A stretch of DNA of 64,000 bases, from contig JAUIRK010001009.1 of NCBI GenBank assembly GCA_030549495.1, positions 124,001 to 188,000 on the forward strand, in the 5' to 3' direction. The translations under genes were made by a program, and so were the position numbers. Origin of the DNA: Nectonema munidae. Taxonomy: Eukaryota; Nematomorpha; Nectonematoida; Nectonematidae. Each line of letters opens with the position of its first letter. Position 1 is the stretch's first letter. A model generated the notes under the pieces. The model was not told the origin of the DNA. It did not search any database and was given only the letters and a program-made list of their open reading frames with translations. Below are positions 24,501-34,977 of the stretch, piece by piece.

Positions 24501-27004
24501 TCAATTGATTCAATCAAAGTAAAATAAATTAATTTTATCACAAAGTATTTTGCTTCTTTACCTTCATAGATTGCTTAATTTATGGAACTCACTATCTAAT
24601 TAGAGTATTTATGCCTATCGCTTGTAAATACTGTCATCAATGAAAATATTCACGTTCAATTAGTACTACTGTAACTGATTTTCCAAACATTCTTGACCGA
24701 ACTGAGGAATGTACTTTTACCATTGCTGTTACATAGCACAAAGCATGTGTGGTTCTTATTAATAAAAATGCTACAAACATTTCTAGCTTCCTGCATACTT
24801 ATAATTAGGTGTTCGAGAAAATAAAGTAAAAGATCCACTAGTGAGTACATCCTCAGAGTGGGAATTAAAAGATTTAATTTTATTAAACTATATTATGAAT
24901 TTCTATCAAGTCCAACGGTGTTCGCATCCCATTTTAAATATATAATAAAACTTATCAAAGTTTTTAATTATAATTCAGCCGATTTTGTTCAAAATTTTTT
25001 TGGTTCATTTGTTTGTTAACTTCTTTGTAGAAAAAGCTTTTAGCTAATTTTCTTAAATTCACCGGCAAAGTTTGGCTTGAAAAGATAAAAATGCTTAAAA
25101 CTATTCATGGTTTAGTCTCTACAAAAAAATTTACCAGATAAGCAACTGACATTTTTGAATTCTGGCTTGTCAAAATAAAATTTTCTCATTGCAATGTTCA
25201 GTAGCTCGGATTACACAATATTGTTTATAAAAAAAGTTGTACCGATTTTTTATCTTTACTTTTGTTCAGGTAAGGGAAAAAAAGTCGGTCAAAAGAAAGA
25301 GGATAGATGATGCGTTGGTGAGCAAGGCGGAACTCTTGAATGGAAAGAAGTTCGACTGCTTGATCATAGCTAACAAAAATTCCTCCTTGGGTATTTTGAA
25401 GAAATTGATTAAATTCGTTGCGCCCTGCAAGCCTATTCTTATCTATTCCTATTGTTTGCAAGTAAAGGAAAATGCTATTCTTGTGATGTTGATGTTATTG
25501 CCTATTTTACTTTTAGTCTTTGGTAGACGTTTGTGAATACTTGAAAGAAAGAAATAACGCTATAGACATCCGAATAAGCGAGACTTGGCTGAGGAAATAT
25601 CAAGTAACTGTATTAAAATATGATGTTACCTTTTCACACTACACATTCAACTGCATTAAAAATATTCTTCTTGGGATTATGAAACCAAAGGAATATTTTT
25701 ATGTCTAGGGGTCGTAGCAGCGTTCGCGTTTCTAAGCCAAGATGTGTTATCTTGTGTATTTGAATTAGTGTTGTAATAAATGCTTGCAATCTTTACTTGT
25801 TTCATAGAAGCATGGCTGTACACAACTTCATTTAAAAAATAAAGGAGTTTATCTTAATGCGAAATTAAGGAAGTAATTTCAGTTATATCAACATTTCCTC
25901 CAAAATATTTATAAATACTCTTTGATTAAATGTTTGTGCCATTTTGACATTTGATTCAGATGTATTTAAAAATGCTATCGATTCTTGCTGTTCGACCAAC
26001 ATTCATACTCATCATTAGAGACCTGTAGTGTGCGGGTATACCCACGTGGTTATGAGATTACCGCAGTCAAAAAAATTTATAATGCCGGTAACATAATTGT
26101 AAGTTGAATGAGTAAAAATAGAGCTGGTTCTTGAATAGTAGGTGGTAAATGTACGCCATACAAATCATAGAAGTTTATACAATATGTATGTAGTTAGACA
26201 TAAAATAAGTGTGAGTGATGTTGACAACAAAAAATCTCATTCTGATCTCCTTCCTTTTCTTTCATCACTTGCCAGAAGTGTACTTTTCATAATGGCTACA
26301 AGTGAAATGAACTTTAGCTTCGCTGGATTTATAAGTTAATGACATTTATTTATAAATATTTCATTGAAAAGATTGAGCAATGAAGTATAAATTTTTTACT
26401 TTTCATTAAATCTATATTTTGTGTATATTTTAGCTTTCAACAAAAGTTGCTTTTAAAAATTTGCGGGTAAATGAAAATAAACAGGATGCGCGGACAAAAG
26501 TTCTTGTGGGTGATACCCGCGCAGGCCTCTAATCTTATTTCTTTTAATTACTTAAACTTTTCCTCGCTATATTGATCTTCTGGGCTATTTCCAAAGTTTA
26601 TTAAAATTAATTTTATAAAATCGTGTAAAATAAAATAAATTTTAGAGAAAATATTTTTGCCGCTATAAGTATCACTCACCACCATATATTGTATAAAGTG
26701 AAAATGATTTTTCAACTGAATCTATTGATGTTATTGAAGTTGACTTTGTTTGTAATGAGATTTTATTGTAATTATAAGACGGAATTAGCCGAGGCACACC
26801 AAGCTTTCGCTACCAAGCTTATTTATCTTTGAAGTCTGATAAGATGCATTTTGACAACTGCTCCTGTAAAATCAAATTATTATATATGTTTCTTTGTTTT
26901 AGGTTCTTAAGGACAGAACACACCCTGTCATAGCCATGAATGAAGCGGCGAGTGGATATTTATTATATGCAAAAAGCGCGCATCAACCTTCCAACAAAGA
27001 ATAA
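21598..27004 (+). CDS. TRMT6: tRNA (adenine(58)-N1)-methyltransferase non-catalytic subunit TRM6
   Basis: TRMT6 pairs with the catalytic TRMT61A and binds the tRNA to make m1A58 in the nucleus. Exons read: 21,598-21,740; 21,795-21,907; 23,321-23,598; 24,054-24,171; 24,307-24,435; 25,270-25,461; 25,517-25,603; 26,903-27,004 (stop TAA 27,002-27,004). All phases join (1, 0, 2, 0, 0, 0, 0). Matches to the family are NLVQNLIKENNTFGEKT, then ILHMRYDTVAKMM with SGSRVLLFDGSQGFLLACIL in the degenerate Rossmann region. GYFNFSAETLPPNIL, NGKKFDCLIIANKN, LIKFVAPCKPILIYS, RISETWLRKYQ, and a last exon VLKDRTHPVIAMNEAASGYLL follow. The first listed exon (LFEIRKKKLHKI) is less certain and the start codon lies upstream, not found. 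The intron before the last exon (1299 nt) carries hAT debris. An optional 18-nt microexon is listed separately. It converges with the next gene. Confidence 0.9.
22002..22027. repeat. AT dinucleotide microsatellite
   Basis: A pure AT/TA run of about 26 nt inside the second readable TRMT6 intron. Confidence 0.9.
22284..22510. repeat. hAT-like non-autonomous element, copy related to 31,356-31,587
   Basis: Begins AAGGGCGCACGTCCTTAAAA and runs through AAAGTCTACTCACAAG to a GAAATCACC end. The reverse complement of 31,356-31,587 gives the same order of blocks (GGGGCGCAGATCCTTAAAA, then AAAGTCTACTCACAAGCC, then GAAATCACA). A third fragment of the same end is at 32,974-33,006. Lies in a TRMT6 intron. 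Confidence 0.65.
24234..24251 (+). CDS. TRMT6: candidate in-frame 18-nt microexon of TRMT6
   Basis: AAGTCAGAAAATGTAAAG (residues KSENVK) is preceded by a TTTTTAG acceptor and followed by a GTAAAG donor. It would be flanked by introns of 62 nt (24,172-24,233) and 55 nt (24,252-24,306), exactly this locus's short-intron class, and it keeps phase 0. The region around it (24,214-24,249) is a 73-bp-offset duplicate of the acceptor region of the following exon (24,287-24,322). Whether it is spliced in always, sometimes or never cannot be told from DNA. Confidence 0.5.
26016..26531. mobile_element. degenerate hAT element in the last TRMT6 intron
   Basis: Ends TAGAGACCTGTAGTGTGCGG and, read inward from the right, TAGAGGCCTGCGCGGGTATC form an inverted repeat. 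Inside, about 26,245-26,335, a plus-strand frame reads LLPFLSSLARSVLFIMATSEMN, a remnant of the hAT dimerisation motif (LA..VL.I.ATSA.SER). At 516 bp it is an internally deleted copy. No target duplication is visible. Confidence 0.65.
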
Positions 27005-27012
27005 ATTTATTC
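26999..27012. promoter_or_regulatory. palindromic bidirectional poly(A) signal
   Basis: GAATAAATTTATTC is a perfect 14-bp palindrome giving AATAAA on both strands (27,000-27,005 plus; 27,006-27,011 minus). It overlaps the TRMT6 stop codon and lies about 43 nt beyond the stop of the convergent gene. Another AATAAA on the plus strand at 27,019-27,028 could also serve TRMT6. Confidence 0.6.
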
Positions 27013-27053
27013 ATATGAAATAAATAAACAAAATCAGTGTCTTATTTCATATA

Positions 27054-27453
27054 TCAGTCTATCGTTTCAGAGTCTCTCTTAATGGGGAAACCTTTGGTAG
27101 AGCCCTCTCTTTCCCATCTTTCCATAGATCTATGCCAACTAGCTTCAAAGGCTTGCCTTCTTTCACGCTTGATTTCCAACGTATCATTGACATACTTCAA
27201 CTGGTCCAAAGGTTTTTTATAAAATAGGTAATCTCCAAGGGATTTACTATAAACGTTGCCTTTTTCATTTGTCTGATAGGGTTGTATCTTAAGAAAAAAA
27301 AATTAAATCCACTTTACGAGATGGAAAACGTATAAACTTACCCTGCTTAAAACTTGCTTAAGTTCAACATGATCATCATATTCTCTACAAAACTCATTTA
27401 TATATAATGGTCTATATTTCATCCAGTAATAAATGTTGTTTCTATGCGATAAG
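27054..27453 (-). CDS. unnamed host gene, last two coding exons
   Basis: Exon 27,342-27,453 (acceptor TTTTTAG, donor GTAAGT) joins exon 27,054-27,287 across a 54-nt intron, phase 0, ending TGA at 27,056-27,054. The joined product, about 114 residues, is charged and aromatic-rich. It begins LSHRNNIYYWMKYRPLY and includes SLGDYLFYKKPLDQLKYVND, then a basic/acidic helix EIKRERRQAFEASWHRSMERWE, and ends KRDSETID. No transmembrane segment or signal peptide is visible. I do not recognise the family. The 5' exons lie upstream (above 27,453) and were not found. Strong splice sites, the 54-nt intron and higher GC support a real gene. It converges with TRMT6, with only 49 nt between the stop codons. 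Confidence 0.75.
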
Positions 27454-29251
27454 CTAAAAAAAAGTTTATAAACAAACAGATGCAATTGTCAAATACGATC
27501 AAACAACTTTGGACGAACTTAAAAAATAGTATTTAATATTTAGATCTATTATACCTATTAAATAAATAAATGAGTATATAATGTTTATATATACAACAGA
27601 CAAGATTAAACTTTTTCGGGAGACGAATTTATTTGCAATAATTTTATTCAAAGTTGAGATAGTTCTATTTTATAAAGTTTGTGTATAAAAGAAGTTCACG
27701 TTACTTCTAATGCAACTTTTTAAACGCAGCCAACCACATAAAAGTCAAGGCTTCTCATATGGTTTTGTATTTACTAATAAGTAAACTTTTTCAATGGGGA
27801 TGAACCAGATAGTGATAAAATATCCGTGAATATCCTACCTTTTTCAAATGCAGAATTCCGATATCCGTCCCGGTATTCGCCAAATCCAGACAGACATAAA
27901 GTAAACCGTTGTGCGTTTTCATTTTGTTTCACCAAATAAGATAATTACGTCAAAAATACAGTTAACATGTATTCAATCAATAAATGTGTAAAAAATGTTT
28001 TTTATTTAAAACTAATTTCTATATTATCCTTTCCATGACAAAATAATTGCATTTCAGGTTCAAACCGTTGCGATTTTCTCTATTTATTAGTTTTGCTGAA
28101 CTAAAAATTCGTTCGGATGTTGCAGAATTTGGTGGCGCATATTTAATTGCATAAAAAATTTTAGTGTGTTTTAAATCATTTTTATAAATGATTTTATGAC
28201 AAAAAGGCAAACAAAAAATTTCATTTTTATATTCTTAAAATTTACAATGATATACAAAACAAAATTAAATTTATTCAACCCTAGTTCCCTATCAATTTAA
28301 TTTAGCTAAAATAATATGATGTCGTTTGGTGTGTTATCAAGGAATAGTAACAAAATATTGGCACTGCAATCACGGCCTCGGGCCGCCCCAAAAATGTGTG
28401 GCTCCGGCTCCGAAGCAAATTTTTTTATGGCTCCCGCTCTGACTCCGACGTTATATATATTATATATAAAACTTTTCTCTGTAAATAAAATATGAACTAA
28501 AACAGATTATTTATATTTCAAAGTTATATATGTAACAATTGTGCTTTTGATACATCACAAATTATAGGCTTGGAGCCAGACATATGGAGCCGCTTTTTTA
28601 TTTGTGACTCCGACCCCTTATAAAAAAAATTTGCGGTAAAAATATCTAGCTAATGGTCCGGATATGCTGGATAAATCTAAAGTAAAACCCGACAAATTAA
28701 GGACTCAAATCTGAAAATAATAAACATAAAAAAAATCTCAGAAAATATATGATCTCCAAAATTCGCAGGAAACAACGCGACAAGGGAAACATAAATTTCA
28801 AAGTTTAGAGAATCTTAGGTATAATGGCTTATTGCAAAGAATAGCAATGAAATAAGTCCTTTAAAGGCGTTGCTATGCTTTATATTCTACTGTCCAATTG
28901 GGATATGGGTCCTAATAGTAAAACCAAGGAAACAAACTTCAAACTCATAATTACTTTAATTATTTTTTAATTTAGACATGTTTAAAAATCCTTTGATGGT
29001 ATATTAATGCTTTAACATAAATATATAAGTAATGATTTTATAAACATAGACATTATGGCTGAAAAATTTATCTCATTGTTATATCACTAATGTCTAAATG
29101 CACAAATCTAATATCAGATTTTTTTATACAAAAAGTATCCTAAATATTTTTTTAATTTGTTTTCAAATTTTTTGATGTAAAAAATAACTTAGAAATATTT
29201 AGAATTTTGTGTTCAATACTATAAATAAAGAAAATGTTCATATGTTTCTAG
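27454..29251. other. stretch between two host genes, repeat-rich
   Basis: It holds a hAT transposase fragment (28,019-28,210, separate entry) and a repeat with several GGCTCCGGCTCCG-like motifs at about 28,375-28,620 (probably an element end and its partner near 28,570-28,620). Upstream exons of the genes on either side are expected here but could not be identified. Confidence 0.4.
28019..28210 (-). pseudogene. hAT transposase C-terminal dimerisation fragment
   Basis: The minus-strand frame contains APPNSATSERIFSSAKLIN followed by RNGLNLKCNYFVMERI. This is the hAT C-terminal signature (P.SSA.SERVFS.AG....R..L). About 60 codons survive, with stops on either side. Confidence 0.75.
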
Positions 29252-29417
29252 CGTGAAAACTAGCAAAGGGAGTAATAAAAAATTGGCTCCATATCTTCAA
29301 GCTGAGAATGAACGTTATGATCTGAGTAAAAGCGCGGCTAAAACAACAAGGAAGTCTTCTATGCCTATGAACAATCTTCTTGAAGCTAAGGCCCTAAAAT
29401 CCACTTCGAATTATTAA
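29252..29417 (+). CDS. terminal coding exon of an unnamed host gene
   Basis: After a good acceptor (TATGTTTCTAG) a phase-2 exon of 166 nt encodes 54 residues and a TAA stop. The product is basic and polar, with KGSNKKLAPYLQAENERYD and then KSSMPMNNLLEAKALKS. GC content and codon use are higher than in the surrounding AT-rich DNA. I do not recognise the protein. No upstream exon was found. It converges with NDUFA10, whose stop codon is 112 nt away. Confidence 0.55.
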
Positions 29418-29528
29418 TTGTGATGTTTTAAGCACAGACCCTTAAATATGATATTGGAAGAAAAACGGTCTACCCTCTACCTATATAAACTTGAAATGAT
29501 TGAAGGAGTTGAATGAAATAAGAGAACT

Positions 29529-32355
29529 TTACTTGACGCGTGTTCTATCTAAAAGTTGGCCAACATGACGCCATTTTTTATATTTGGTGTCGTAGTTCAT
29601 TTCCCATATTGGTTTTAATTTTTCTAAGTCTTGAATAATCTTGAAATTAAAGGTATGCATGTATATACTTTATAACGTGCAAATAAAGCATACCAAGTCG
29701 ATAGGAGGAAACTCAGTCCAATCATATATCAAAACATCAGAATGAATCTGAGCATCTGGCAAGTAAACGCTTTTTAGAGTAGTGTCAAGTATATCCAGGT
29801 AATCTGTATTAGCAAATACTCGACTGTTGACTTGGAATTCCTTTAAAAATTGCAGGTATATGAGAAAATGGTCAAAAGGAAGGGAATTAATTTTTCGTAA
29901 GTAAACATTCTAGTTTTATGAAAGGCATTATCACTTCTAAAGGCTTTCCTTTAGGTCATAACATTGAAACCTTTGCTCCACTATTTTCATCATACCAAAT
30001 GTTTAAGCAGTGTATATCTATATAAGATAAGAAAATGCACAATCATCCATTTAGTTATTCAATGGAATTTTCTGTAATTACTTAAAATGAATGGAAAAGT
30101 AAATTTAAAAAATAACTCAACACTCTTTGTCTCAAACATCTTATACATAAAGGCACGAAGATTTATCACAAAAAAATATTTCTCATGGTTTTGAACATGA
30201 GCTTAATCTAGTAAAAACAGTAGCTAATAAGTGTGAGACTTTTATGTTCTATTTGAAAAATATGAAATACGCCATTTTCTCTATATCTTCAAAATGCTCA
30301 TTGTAGGAATGTAGATCAGAGCTGAAATTATAAGGAATTTTAACACGATATTTGAAATCATTTGTTCACAAATAGATTGTCTTATCTTAATGCTTAATTT
30401 TAAAAAACCAAAATAGCTCTGCGCTATCATGGGAACGAAAAGTCAACAATGAACTAGATATTGGAGGTAAACAGTCCTGAAACAAGGCAGTAAACGCATA
30501 CCTTTCCTCTTTGGCGAATTCTTTCTAAACAGACGTCAGATGTAGCATCCAAATAAATCACATGATGAGGAAGTGGAAGTTTAGGAAGGAAGTACTTTCT
30601 TAAATTGATCATATAGTCTCTCGCTTCCGAAAAATCATATTTAAAGGATAATCAAGTGTAAAAGAGAAGAAAAACGTGTACGTCTGTGATTGCAGTACTT
30701 CATTTTGTAGGCTGAGTGAAGTAATGCAAAATCCGACCAAAACGAATTTACTATCACAGCTCCTTGTCCTGAAATATTTTGAAATAGTTTTAGTGTAAGA
30801 TTCTGTCTATGCGTATATACTCAATAACTATGTTGGCTACAGAATGAACTACCGGTTGAAAGAATTTCATGCGCCTTTAAAGAAACATTCTTCTCACTCG
30901 CCTGAGTAGCAATACTCTCTCTCTCTTCAATTGAATATTTTTAACCGCACAGGCAGAATAATAAATGACATATGCGCGTTTAATATGGCCCTGGTGAATA
31001 TTTTCTATAAATTTGGATCGTATTTAAGTGAAATCAATACCTGTTGTTGTTCCTTATCTTTCCGATGTCAGTTCTGTTACTTGCGAATTTTCGATCTCAT
31101 ATAAAAGTGAAGATATACTTCTGTTTTAATTTTTCAAGAGGATCATGACTTGACTCCTAATCAATTTCCATCAGGCTAATTTTATTGAGGTTTTTTAAAT
31201 CACTAACAGAAAAGCTAATTAACTAAATAAGTAACTTGATCAAAACTAAGTTCAAAACTAACCGCAAGCTAATAAGCTAAAGAAACAACTAATTTGATAG
31301 ATAACGCACTAACTATCTACCTAACGAGCGGGCACACTAACTACCTAAATCCAACCAGAGGCACACACTCGGGGGCGAAAAATGTGATTTCAAGGGGGAG
31401 GGGGTGAAAAAGCCTTTCGCTCCACCAATAATTTCAAAATTTTCAATTCTAATCTTTTTTTATATTTGCTTGGCTTGTGAGTAGACTTTCTACAGTTGAT
31501 TTTCAGACAAATTCTTTTATAATAAATTTTGAAATTATAAAAAAGAGTTTGCCCCGACCTCATTAATTTTAAGGATCTGCGCCCCTGCCACTAAGTAATA
31601 ATTAAGCATCAAGCTAATTAATTAATCACACAAGTTAACTGATAAATCATTACCGCCGTATTAAATATATTATTATAATAAATTTCAACTTTTCTTTGGA
31701 ATACTGGGAATGAAATTGCCGGGAATTAAATTACACATCACGCTAAAAAAACCGCCTTGTCTTTTATTAATAAAACATCTTTGCAAAGACTTCTTTTACC
31801 AAAACCCTGATTTTGATATTTTTTCGCTCTAATTGCAGTTGGTGATAATAATTAAGAAAAAAACCTGTATTCAAAACGTGTTCAAGAGCGTCTATGTATT
31901 GCGCCATCTTTAGCTTAAACAAATTAAAGTGGGCGTTGGCTGTCATATGCAGTTCGTACGGGTTTTTGTAAAAATCTTTCAAATCATAGAACCCATTTTT
32001 GTAATGAATGTAGGGATTAAGGTAGCGGTAGTCGAGACCACTCATATCGATATACATCATATCGAGAGAGACTTCAGAAAAGTACTTCATTCCGAGTTCC
32101 TGCGATAGGCTCTTCGCAAAAGTCTCTTTCCCAACTCCCAACTTTCCATCCACGCTTATCACGACGGAGTTTTCGTTAATGCGATCGCAGATGTTGTCAA
32201 AGATGTTATAAAACCACATGTGCTTTACATACTTGTAAGGAAAGGGCTCCGGCAACTTCACCTTTTCTGGGTAAATTCGAGAATCCACTATCCAAGCTTT
32301 CTTTTGAAGCTGAAGAAGCCATCGATTTGTCACTTTTAACAAGATCTTATTCAAC
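29529..32355 (-). CDS. NDUFA10: NADH dehydrogenase (ubiquinone) 1 alpha subcomplex subunit 10
   Basis: An accessory subunit of mitochondrial complex I with a deoxynucleoside-kinase fold (ND-42 in flies). Exons from 5': 31,865-32,355; 30,682-30,768; 30,502-30,623; 29,694-29,840; 29,529-29,639 (stop TAA at 29,531-29,529). Phases join (1, 1, 0, 0). Exon one of these holds the N-domain: PFPYKYV, the P-loop-like VDGKLGVGKETFAK, GMKYFSEVSLDMMYI, and QYIDALEHVLNTG, spliced to GQGAVIVNSFWSDFALL (ERS-motif position). Then come LPHHVIYLDATSDVCLERI, VFANTDYLDILD, VLIYDWTEFPPID, and the C-terminal LEKLKPIWEMNYD. Introns of 58 and 54 nt alternate with introns of 1096 and 661 nt. The 5' exon with the start codon and mitochondrial targeting sequence is upstream and was not found (phase 2 acceptor at 32,356). 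Confidence 0.92.
31356..31587. mobile_element. hAT-like MITE in an NDUFA10 intron
   Basis: The left end, CAGAGGCACACACTC, and the right end, read inward as CAGGGGCGCAGATCC, are inverted. The interior matches 22,284-22,510 in the opposite orientation. No target duplication can be assigned. The neighbouring 31,190-31,350 is low-complexity sequence rich in CTAA/TTAG motifs. Confidence 0.65.
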
Positions 32356-32499
32356 CTAAAACATTGAATAAAACGAATATTCGTATGTGTCCAACACGCA
32401 ACGGCGCCATCATAGGGGAGGCCTGAATTCGCTTTCCCTTAAAAATTAAATATATATTTTGTTAAAAATGTATATACTGGCGTTAAAACTCAAAAATCT

Positions 32500-32960
32500 A
32501 GCTAAATCAGTCCTCCCAAGCACAATACTCTAACTAAACGTATGTAATACAATAAGAAAAAGCAGTTCAAGCAGAATGTTGAATTGGCTTCAGTAGGTGT
32601 GGGCCTATTGCTAAAAAGACGGGTGAAATCAAAGAAGTTTGATGATGTGAGATTTCTTCTGCAGCCATCTCGTGGACAAATTTAAATGAAGAACAAACGA
32701 AAGCGACAAGACACACTGATAGCTATTATCCCCGAACGCTTGAAATCAATCATGCAAGCGCTTAATTTATCACTGATGAGACAATTCGAGTGTTATTTCC
32801 GCTTGCTCCTGAAGAGATTGATGGCCACCGGACTGGCAGGGATAATCAAGTGGGCAAACTTCAAACGATCCGGCATATCTCTCCTCCTTTTATTGGGACA
32901 AGTTTGAGCCTGAGATCGTCCGACACTGAGTCAAGAAGACGGAAGTGTAATGGTGATAAG
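32500..32960 (+). pseudogene. GC-richer, coding-like remnant of unknown origin
   Basis: This stretch is less AT-rich than its surroundings. Plus-strand frames give protein-like pieces interrupted by stops: VELASVGVGLLLKRRVKSKK (about 32,579-32,640), then APEEIDGHRTGRDNQVGKL and SLSLRSSDTESRRRKCNGD (about 32,805-32,955). I recognise no family. It could be a broken gene copy or a real but unspliced reading of a host exon. Confidence 0.3.
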
Positions 32961-33241
32961 AGGAGACGCCATCAGGGGCGCACATCCTCAAAATTATTGG
33001 CGAAATTTTTTTGTTGCAATTTTCAAAGTTAGTGGTCTGGAAATACCACGGGAGACCAAATATTCAAGCAATCCTTTAAAAAATAGAGTGTATTCAGTGC
33101 ATACCTAAAGTCCTAAATTTATAAGACTACTTTATATTTTTTTACAAATTTGGTGAATTTAAATATTATACTTCCAGCGAAAATATTTTAATTAAATTTG
33201 CATATCGAATATACACTAGTTTAAAAAAATCCAAAATTGTT

Positions 33242-33263
33242 GGGGGGGGGGGGGGGGGGGGGG
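33242..33263 (+). repeat. poly-G tract of 22 nt
   Basis: Twenty-two consecutive G residues directly precede inverted-repeat arm B. Arm A has no such tract at the corresponding end. Confidence 0.9.
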
Positions 33264-33280
33264 AGGCGAATAGGCTTTTC

Positions 33281-34450
33281 ATTTGAAAATGAAGTAGTCT
33301 ATTAGGCACATTACAGGAATCGATGAAAGGATATTTGATTCATAGAGAAAACAACTGAAAACAAATAACTGAAGGTTGGATAGTTTTATATGAGTGAATG
33401 TAGTCTGAAGGCAAAGAGTCTACTATACACCCTGCGATGTTTATATGAAAAAATGTGATTGATTCAGGGGCAAGGGTATAAAATGAAGTTATAATTGAAA
33501 ATAAAACAATAAATTAAGATTTCATTTTTCTCAGCATCATTCAAAAATAGTTTAAAAGCTAAATTGATGTAAGCTACAAAAAGTAAAATAACTTTTAACA
33601 TTTTGCAATGATTTGCCTTTTATAATAACTTTTAAGGAAAAAAAGTCTATCAGAAAAAGTTATAGAGCTTCAACAAAAACTAAAAATTTTTACAGCATAA
33701 CTTAAGTTTTTTGAAAACTAATTTGACGTATCCCCTACAGCATACTCTATGAGTGACATGACAGGTTGGTTGAGATGATGGACTCAGCACAGAAGCTTCT
33801 GGATTCGATTCCTCATCGATACGAATTGCACATTAGTTTGACATAAGGGGTACATCAGTGCCTTGTCAATGAAAATACACCCGCTGTACCTTACCTTTTA
33901 CTCAAAATTGAAAAATTTGCTACAAAATTTAACATAAGAGAGAAAGGAGACAAAATAAACTAATAAAGCAATTTTCACTATTTTAAAATGGAACCGTCTG
34001 TTCTCCGAATAATTTCAAAATAATAATGAGAGTTTATTTGATATTTTACGTTTAAGTAGCTAACTCTTATAGGGTGATTTGGTAGCACTTGTATTTTTTA
34101 CATATTGTAAGGAATCATAATATACAAAAATGGTAGTTTAATCACTTTTTATAAAATTATTTAAGTCAAAGAACACAAAATCATTAAAAAATTATTTAAA
34201 CTAACATAAATCATAGTATACGAGAAAAGAAAATCATTGCATTTTTTGAATATTTCTGTCCACAAATAAAATTCTAACAGCTGTTATAAATAGATTAAGT
34301 ACATTTATAGCAACTGAAATACTTTGTTTCGATATATTTTTATTATAATAATCAACAAATTTTCTTAAAAAAAGTGATTTGATTATATTTATAAAATTTA
34401 ACAATCGAACATTATAAAAAATATCTCTGCTCAAAATTAAGCAAATAGAG
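33281..34450 (-). repeat. long inverted repeat, arm B
   Basis: Reverse complement of 19,085-20,588, colinear over about 1.17 kb. It carries an intact empty site for the hAT insertion seen in arm A and ends abruptly at the hAT MITE that starts at 34,451. It is non-coding and of unknown family. Confidence 0.85.
33741..33900 (+). repeat. tRNA-derived SINE, family 1, copy c
   Basis: Plus-strand head with GGTTGGTTGAGATG (box-A-like) and GGATTCGATTCC (box-B-like, 33,801-33,812) and tail ACCCGCTGTACCTTACCTTT. It is embedded in arm B at the position matching copy b in arm A. Confidence 0.7.
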
Positions 34451-34721
34451 CAGGGGCTGGGAACCTTTTTGACTAAAAGAGCCCAAAAACACATATTTTA
34501 AAATCTAATCTTCTGAGAGCGATATATATATTTTTAAATACTAATTACAACTAAATGGAAAAAGAAGACCAAGTATAATAAGACTCTAAATTTATTTTAA
34601 ACAACATTGTTTTATCGAAGTTATTTATTAATAAGCAAAGTCTGCATCATCAGCTTTATTTGTGTCGTTGTGATTTGTAATGATGACGAAATTAAGAGAG
34701 CCCCCCGGATGTGCGACCCTG
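34451..34721. mobile_element. hAT MITE with CAGGG ends
   Basis: Begins CAGGGGCTGGGAACCTTTTT and ends ATGTGCGACCCTG, an imperfect inverted repeat typical of hAT elements. Subterminal AAAGAGCCC and AGAGAGCCCCCC also match in inverted orientation. No clear 8-bp duplication is seen. Confidence 0.65.
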
Positions 34722-34977
34722 ATTTTATAATAAAAATGTTATATTTTGGGCTTTAATAATCCCTATCTTAATTCAATTTTTCGCATTTTAAAGTGTTACT
34801 AGAACAATTAAAGGACAGCAAAATGAACATCTGCACTGGGCGGCAATGGACCTAGGCTTGCCACCAGTATCCACGCTAAAAAAATTATTGGGAGGGGGGG
34901 CTGTAAAGGGGCAATAAAAATTAGGAGTGTCTTTTCACACAAAAAACAACATAAGAGGTAGCAACAGAAACTATTTA

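Noticed and set aside
24656-24850. Minus-strand 64-residue open frame inside a TRMT6 intron
   Set aside because: No similarity, splice context or composition supports it.
25604-25708. Reading TRMT6 straight on after LRKYQ into VTVLKYDVTFSHYTF
   Set aside because: A GTAACT donor follows LRKYQ, and the conserved continuation VLKDRTHP is found at 26,903 in the same phase.
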